Of a DNA stretch of 64,000 bases, positions 57,731 to 64,000 are shown piece by piece. Where the stretch lies: assembly GCA_033961575.1 (NCBI GenBank), contig CM066727.1:121756434-121820433 (forward strand). Reading direction: 5' to 3'. The notes under the pieces were generated by a model. That model worked only from the letters and a program-made list of their open reading frames with translations. It was not told where the DNA came from and did no database searches. The DNA comes from Aselliscus stoliczkanus (Eukaryota; Chordata; Mammalia; Chiroptera; Hipposideridae). Position numbers and translations under genes: made by a program. Position 1 is the first letter of the stretch. Every line of letters starts with the position of its first letter.

Positions 57731-59233
57731 TAAGCAATTATTGAATACAGACAAGATGGCAGAACAGGTAAATGCTATGTCTACCATGTCCGAGGATTAC
57801 ATTAGAAGTATAACTAAATTATAGAACAGTCAACCCTGAGAAACACCTGAAGACTAGCTGAACAGAACCCTATAACTAAGAATATAAAAAAGAGGTCACC
57901 TTGAAACTTGTAGTAGGAGATGAGTCATGAAATGGGCTGACCCCAACCCACAGGTAGTATTTGAGCACCAGGAGACACACCTTAGTGGCAGAAACCCCCC
58001 AGAAGAGAAGCTCACTCAAGACTGCCTAGCCCAGGGGTCCTGAGCCAGGAAGAGGAGTCCCCACAACATCTGGCAGTGAAAATCAGCAAGGATTCCATCT
58101 GTCCATCCCAGTGAGATGGAAGGCTGCTGGAAACCCAGATGTCCTCTTAAAGGGCCCACACACAGACCCACTCACTTGCACTCACCCTGGGCTCCAGCAA
58201 GGGGGTGGCAACTCAAGAGGCACCAAAGACATACAGGGAAAGTCTGAGTTGTGCAGTTCAGTGTGAGGACTAGAGGGATAGCTGCATTATCCCTGTGTGG
58301 AGCCCACCTCTTATGTAGCTTATGTAACTTCCTGTGTGGAACCCACCCCCAAATGGCCAAATCTCAGACCCCATTGGTCTGGTAAAATCCGTGCATGCAT
58401 GCACCACCTTGGTAACTGCCTTCGACCCCATCCTGCCCAGCTAGTGCTACATTGCCTTGGGCACTCTCTGCTCTTGGGTGACTGGCCCTGCCCCACAAGC
58501 TGCTGGAGGCTTGTACAGCAGAAGATGGCCTGCAATGGCCTGGGAAACTTTCGATGGCAGGCGGTCAGCCCCATCTCAGTCAGCAGCCTTTCTTTGGTAG
58601 CTGTTGGGTAGCTGTTGGGTCCGGGGCAAGTGGTATATGGCCATGGTGTTCTTTGGGCATTTTGTAGAGTGGCCACAGGCTCAGCACTGGCACAAGAACT
58701 GAATCTGCATTAGCTTTGTAAAAACAACAGGCCACACCCTGTGACACCCTGGGACCCTGCCCCACCCAACTTGGATGGCATTGTTGGGGACGTTATCAAC
58801 ATCAAGTCATCCAGCTCAGCCAGTGTACCAAGAAGGGTCTCTCAAGGCTGAGTCTTACAGGAAGCTGGCAGATGGCAACAGGCCAATGGTCAGCAATCAA
58901 TTGCATATAGCTTTATAATTCCTACCAGGTAGCCCCAGGCTGGTCATAGGCAAGGCTGAAATTGGACTGCACAGGATCCCTCTCAACAGGCACCAGAAAC
59001 AACACACCCAGAGGTTGGCCTCAGACCACACCAGAGCACTACCTGTTAGCCCCACAAGAGGCGCATCATAAGGGCGGTCTTGACAAACACAAGAGCCAGC
59101 TTGGGTGAATTGCCTTCTGAGGGTTCAGCCCCCACAAAGCTCAGAAAGGCAGCCAGAATGAAGGAACAAAAGAATATGTCCCAAATAAAAGAACAGAAGA
59201 AAACAAGACAAAACAAAAAAAGAATTAAATTAA

Positions 59234-59446
59234 ATGAAGGCGATCAACCTACCAGAGGCAGAGTTTAAAACATTGGTTATAAGAATGCTTAAGGAACTTA
59301 GTGAGAACTTCAACAAAGAGATAGTAAGCATGAAGAAGAACATGGAAACCATAAAAAAGAACCAGTCAGAAATAAAGAATACAATAACTAAAATGAAGAA
59401 TATACTAGAAGGAATCAACAGCAGATTAGATGAAGCAGAGGATTGA
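59234..59446 (+). pseudogene. L1 ORF1p N-terminal coiled-coil fragment
   Basis: A 70-codon frame reading MKAINLPEAEFKTLVIRMLK, then heptad-rich KNMETIKKNQSEIKNTITKM and ILEGINSRLDEAED, matching the coiled-coil segment of L1 ORF1p (family IKNTITEMKNTLEGINSRL.EAEE). A stop follows where the family continues ISDLED; 'ISDLGDKVAENTQSEQ' is readable after the stop, so a point mutation ended it. The RNA-binding C-terminus is deleted. Confidence 0.85.
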
Positions 59447-59711
59447 ATCAGTGATTTAGGAGACAAGGTGGCAGAAAACACCCAATCAGAACAATAAAAC
59501 AAAAAGGGAATTTTTTTAAAAAGAAATAGTTTAAGGGACTTTTGGGACAACATCAAGTGTAACAACACTCAAATCGTAGGAGTACCAGAAGGAGAAGAAA
59601 GGGAGCTAGGGATCATGAACCTATTTGAAGAAATAATGACAGAAAACTTCCCTAACCTGGTGAAAGAAATAGAAATACAAGCCTGGGAAGTGCAGAAAGT
59701 CCCAAACAAAA

Positions 59712-60332
59712 TTATAGGTTGATATCCCTGATGAACATAGATGCAAAAATCCTCAGCAAAGTATTAATAAACCGAATTCAGCAATACGTTAAAAAGTTCA
59801 TACACCATGATTAAATGGGATTTATTCTGAGGATGCAAAGTTGGTTCAATATCCACAAATCAATCAATGTGATGATACACCACATAAACAAAATGAAAAA
59901 TAAAAATATCATCATATCAAAAGATGCAGAAAAAGTATTTCACAGAATCCAGCATCCATCTATGATAAAACTCTCAGCAAAGTGGGACTAGAGGGAATAT
60001 ATTTCAACATAATAAAGGCCATAGATGACAAATCCACAGCAAACATCATACTTGATGTGGAAAAGCATTCCCCTTAAAATCGAGAACAAGACAAAAACAA
60101 CCATTTTCACCACTTTTATTCAACATAGTACTGGAAGTTCTAGCCACAGACAAGAAAAGTAAAAGGCATCCAAATTGGAAAGAAAAAGTAAAACTGTCAT
60201 TATTTGCAGATGACATGATACTATATAGAGAGAACCCCAAAGAGTTCACCAAAAACCTATTAGAACTAATAAATGATTTTAGTAAAGTAGCAGGTTACAA
60301 AATTAATATTCAGAAATTGGTTGCATTTTTAT
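59712..60332 (+). pseudogene. L1 ORF2 reverse-transcriptase relic
   Basis: Contains [20 protein letters not shown] (family [18 protein letters not shown]), the degraded [20 protein letters not shown] block with a stop, and from about 60083 an open stretch with [16 protein letters not shown] followed by [19 protein letters not shown] corresponds to the RT catalytic F/YADD box, and the two aspartates are intact. Upstream stops and the missing endonuclease mean that the element is inactive. Confidence 0.87.
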
Positions 60333-60552
60333 AGACCAGTAAGGAACTATAAGAAAGAGAAATTAACAAAACAGACCCATTTGCATTGCATAAAAAAAAT
60401 ATTTTAAAAAAGCCTTAGGAATAAATTTAACTGAGGAAGTAAAAGACCTGTACTCAGATAATTATAAGACATTGAAGAGACAAATTTAAAAAGATACAAA
60501 TAAATAAAAGCATGTACCATGGTCATGGATAGGAAGAACTAACATAATTAAA

Positions 60553-60813
60553 ATGTCCATACTACCAAAAGCAATATACACATTCAATGCAATCCCTATG
60601 AAAATACAAATGGCATTTTTCAAAAACCTACAAGTAATCCTAAAATTTATATGGAACCATAAAAGACCACAAATAGCCATGGCAATCTTGAGAAAGAAGA
60701 ACAAAGTTGGAGGTATCACGCTACTTGACATCAAACTATACTACAAGGCCATAGTAATCAAAACAGCATGGTATTGCCATAAAAACAGACATATAGATAA
60801 TGGAACAGAATAG
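60553..60813 (+). pseudogene. L1 ORF2 distal fragment
   Basis: An 86-codon frame with [40 protein letters not shown] and [20 protein letters not shown], the well-known ORF2 region downstream of RT (family IYRFNAIPIKIP...[36 protein letters not shown]). Good preservation. Confidence 0.9.
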
Positions 60814-61005
60814 AAAGCCTAGAGTTAAATCCATGCCTATAAGGTCATTTACTTTATGACAAACAAAGCAAGAATATACACTGGGGTAAAAAAAAAAGTC
60901 TATTCAGTAAATGATGCTGGGAAAACTGGACAGATACATGCAAAAAAAAAAGGAAAGAAAGAAACTGGACCACCTTTTTATACCATATACAAGAATAAAC
61001 TCAAA

Positions 61006-61383
61006 CACAGTATGGAGAATATAATCAGCAATGTTGTAAAGATCATATAAGGTGCCAGATGGGCACTGGACTTATCAGGGGGATCATTTCATAGACTGTG
61101 TCCAATGTGCTATATACCTGAAGCTGAAGTAGAATAATATTGAATGTCAACTATAACTAAATATGTAGGTATATAGAGTCACAAGATGTGGAGTACAACA
61201 TAGGGAAGATAATCAATGGTATTGTAACAGCTATATAAGATGTCAGAGGAGTAGTAGCTTGGGGGTGGGTTATCACTTTATGAAGGGTTTAAATGTCTAA
61301 CTATTATATTGCTTTGTACACCTGAAACTAATTTAAAAAAATAATTATGTCACTCAAAAAACTTATTAATTAATTTTTTAAAG
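61006..61383 (+). mobile_element. 5'-truncated L1 nested in L1 ORF2
   Basis: The sequence interrupts the ORF2 C-terminal coding relic: gaataaactcaaa occurs at 60993-61005 and again at 61384-61396, a 13-bp target duplication. The insert is pure L1 3'UTR ('cacagtatggagaatataat', 'tgtcaactataactaaata', 'tgctttgtacacctgaaac') and ends in an A/T-rich tail. Joining 61005 to 61397 restores the order of the host L1. Confidence 0.9.
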
Positions 61384-62814
61384 GAATAAACTCAAAATGT
61401 ATTAAAGATTTACGTGTAAGACCCAAAACTATAAACCTCCTAGAATAAAACATAGGCAATAAACTCTCAGACATTATTACCCTTAGTTATATTTTTATTG
61501 ATATATCTCCTGCGGAAAAGGAAACAAAAAGACAAAATAAACAAATGGGACTACATCAAACTAAAAAGTTTTTGCACAGCAAAGGAAACCATCAACAAAA
61601 CAAAAAGACATCTTACTGAATAGATATTCACCAGTGATACATCTGTAAAGGATTAATATGCAAAATCTATAAAAAACTCATACAACTCAACGCCAAAAAA
61701 ACCCAAACAATCCAACTAATAAAAGGACAGGGGACCCAAATAGACATTTCTCCAAAGAGGACATACAAATGGCAAATAGACATATGAAAAGATGCTCAAT
61801 GTTAGTACTCATTAGAGAAATACAATTAAAAACCACAATGACATCACCGCACATCTGTCAGAATGACTATCATCAATACATCAACAAACCATAGTGCTGG
61901 CGAGGTTGTGGAGAAAAGGTAACCCTGCTGCACCCTTGGTGGGATTGTAGATTGGTGCAGCCACTATGGAAATCAGTATGGAGGCATCTCAAGAAATTAA
62001 AAATAGAACTGCCTTATGAATTCCACTCCTGGATATTTGTCCAAAGAAATCGAAAACACTCATTTGAAAAGATATATGCACCTCTTTGTTCACTGCAGTG
62101 CTTTTTACAATAGCCAAGATATGAAAACAACTGAAGTGATCTTCAGACAATTGGATAAATAAATTGTGGTACATTTATATAATGGAATATTACTCTGCCA
62201 TAAACAGGAATGAAATCTTACCATTTGTGATAGCATGGATAGGCTTTGAGGATATTATGCTTCGAGGACTGAGAAGGAAAAATACCATATGATCTCACTT
62301 ACATGTGGAATCTAAAGAACACACAAAATAGAAACAGACAAAACAGATACAGAGAACAAACTGATGGTTACTACATGGGATGGTGTTGGTGGGGCTGGGT
62401 GAAAAGCGTGAAGGGAGTAAGAAGTACAAATTGGTAGTTACAAAAGAGTCATGGGGATATAAAGTACAGTATGGGGAATATCATCAATAATATTGTGAAA
62501 ACTATAGTGCCAGATGGGACTAGACTTATTGGGCAGATCACTTCATACATCATCTAAATGTCTAACCACTACTCTATACCCTGGAAACTAACATAAAATA
62601 ATATTGAATGTCAACTATAATTTTAAAAAATTCACAGGAATACATAGTACAGCATAGGGCATATAGTCAATAATATTCTAATAACTATGTACAGTATCAG
62701 ATGAGTAATGGACTTACTGGGGTTATTACTTTGTAAGGTATATAAATGTGTAATCACTATGTTGTTTTGTACACCCAAACTAATACAAAATAAATTAATT
62801 ATTTTAAAAAAGAA

Positions 62815-63525
62815 TTATTACTATGAAAGAGGATTTGAATGACAAAAGATTGGCCATAAAGAAGTAAATGGAACTCAGAAGAGTATAGGACAAGCAGTTA
62901 TAAGGAGCAATCACCCCTACAGAGCTGAGAGTATTCAGGACCCACCTCTTCTCAAGGCTAAGATCCAGACCTCATGGGAGAGGACATTGCCATGTCTCAC
63001 AGGTGGCAGAGCAATTACCATAGTGCCATGCTGGAGGAATTCGCTGGATATTCACTGTCTGGAGCTTACCCGGGAAGCTGTTTATGGGAGGAGGAGGGGA
63101 GAGGAGTGTCTCATCAGAGGCACTTTGCTGTGAAATGACCCTGGGGACCACTGCTGGCTGCTGAGTGCTACTGGCTTCCGTGTGCTGCTGGCCTCTGCAC
63201 TGCAATAGCTGAGGACTGGAGAAGCTGCCTGTACTACAGGAGCCAAAAGCTGAAAGCACCAGAACACCTGTTCAGCAAGCACACTGGCACTAGGAAGCAA
63301 AATCCTTTTCCTTTTACAGCGTTTCTCCAGTACCTACTACTGCCAAAGCTTAACATCCTTCCAGTTGGCAAAAAAAAAGTTAGTAGGGAGCCCGTCTCCA
63401 TTGTTGTAGGCAATGAAGGGCAAGCAGGCAGTGAAGGGGGAACAGGAAATGGAGGGTGAGTGGGAACCCATGAGGCGTAACTTTATTACTGGCACGTGCC
63501 AATCAATATCTTTCTTCAGCATTAG
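62815..63525. other. No gene seen
   Basis: G+C-richer spacer after the L1. Overlapping minus-strand frames of 72-95 codons at 62972-63300 are rich in Ser/Gln/Pro and lack a family signature. A purine-rich patch lies at 63086-63106. Confidence 0.4.
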
Positions 63526-63529
63526 AAAA

Positions 63530-63800
63530 CCTCTCTCTTATGGTCCAGTTCAAATGGCACCACCTCTCTGAAGCCTTTCCGACCATCGCATCCTTACCCC
63601 ATGCAAAATTAAACAACGTTTTGGAATGTTGTTCATAACATAAAAAAAAACAAAAAACCTTTCTGTGTTGTAATTTGTAATTTATTTCTACACTATTTAT
63701 TTCCTTCCATGATATCTTCAAAGATGGGAAACATGAATTATGCATGTTGGTATCACAGCCCCTAAGACCCAAAGTTGGAGCAAGCACTCAGTTTCAGAGT
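63530..63800 (+). repeat. L2 LINE 3' fragment
   Basis: 'ccagttcaaatggcaccacc', 'tctctgaagcctttccgacc', 'ctacactatttatttccttc' and 'atcttcaaagatgggaaac' follow L2 3' order in sense orientation. The 94-codon minus-strand frame over it is incidental. Confidence 0.8.
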
Positions 63801-63896
63801 ACAAAAGGAAGCAGACAAACTAGAAATTGCCAGAGTAAAAATGCCTTTGGTTGCTGTCCATTACTTCCTTTTAGTTAGATGGGCCTGTAGATCATA

Positions 63897-64000
63897 CACA
63901 CAGTCTGACAATTAAGTTCTTGAACTTGTTGCAACGGTGTTGTTAACTTTTTTTTATATCAGAGGGATTATTCATTATGAATTTGTATCAACTGGACAGT
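63897..64000 (+). mobile_element. Mariner element (family B), 5' end, cut by the window edge
   Basis: After TA at 63895-63896 the end reads cacacagtctgacaattaag, followed by 'ttcttgaacttgttgcaacg' and 'attattcattatgaatttgt'. The same 5' region, reversed, is at 30900-31003. In mariners the transposase start lies at about base 150-180, so no coding sequence is expected in the visible part. Confidence 0.82.

Larger units (their letters stand above)
57742..62812 (+). mobile_element. L1 with 5' and 3' ends but deleted middle, sense
   Basis: Starts near 57742 with acaagatggcagaacagg, homologous to the reversed L1 start at 34846. A long 5'UTR runs to about 59150 and ORF1 sequence from about 59170 to 59711, where it switches abruptly to reverse-transcriptase sequence of ORF2 ('ttgatatccctgatgaacat'). 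The C-terminal third of ORF1, the whole endonuclease and the first part of RT are missing. RT continues with the FADD motif at 60203-60214, then the ORF2 C-terminus resumes after a nested L1 (61006-61383) and ends in a 3'UTR with duplicated units and a short A-rich tail. Target duplication is unclear (an aattatt word lies near both ends). Confidence 0.88.

Noticed and set aside
1..64000. Genuine tRNA genes
   Set aside because: All A-box/B-box pairs seen belong to SINE heads with body or poly(A) tails and target duplications. None folds convincingly as a functional tRNA with its own terminator.
1..64000. CRISPR arrays, operons or prokaryotic defence genes
   Set aside because: The regular repeats present are microsatellites or the L1 5'UTR array, without spacer structure; the DNA is clearly mammalian nuclear sequence.

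Overview
This window looks like gene-poor nuclear DNA from a bat, most likely a rhinolophoid (horseshoe, leaf-nosed or false-vampire bat lineage). Three things point there. About a dozen tRNA-derived SINEs begin GGGCCGGCCGAGTGG and end in a C-rich 'ttccccaattcccc' tail before poly(A), which I associate with the Rhin-1 type SINEs of that group. They sit on a pan-mammalian background of MIR, L2, MaLR/MLT1 LTRs and L1. Several Tc1/mariner and hAT DNA transposons with clean ends are also present, which is typical of bats and unusual for most mammals. The species call is inference; the SINE and L1 assignments come from recognising sequence, without a database search.

I find no intact protein-coding gene, no convincing exon and no genuine tRNA or rRNA gene. 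All recognisable coding sequence is decayed transposon coding sequence: L1 ORF1/ORF2 and mariner-type transposase fragments. The DNA could be intergenic or deep-intronic.

Layout. 0-5 kb: a SINE, a mariner element whose two halves form a long inverted repeat, and an antisense L1. 5-13 kb: MaLR LTRs, an internally deleted L1, MIRs and a hAT MITE with 8-bp target duplication nested in an older repeat. 13-18 kb: two SINEs flanking about 3 kb without recognisable repeats. 18-31 kb: an antisense L1 with target-site duplication, four SINEs, MaLR LTRs (one split by a small L1 insertion with a perfect 17-bp duplication), L2 and MIR. 29-35 kb: antisense L1 sequence reaching a recognisable L1 5' end, with nested SINEs, a chimeric DNA-transposon block replacing the middle of ORF2, and a tandem array of about 60-bp units in the 5'UTR. 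35-50 kb: repeat-poor DNA with SINEs and three members of one TA-flanked MITE family. 50-56 kb: three L1 pieces, SINEs and an MLT1. 56-57 kb: a CpG- and TAAT-rich single-copy stretch that is the best candidate for a non-transposon function. 57.7-62.8 kb: a sense L1 with 5' and 3' ends but no middle, itself hit by another L1. The last 100 bases enter a mariner element that continues beyond the window.

I did not find a previously undescribed multi-gene system. The most interesting signals are structural: the foldback mariner, the 60-bp L1 5'UTR array, the L1s with both ends but no RT-containing middle, the length classes of SINEs, and the single-copy island at 56.4-56.9 kb.
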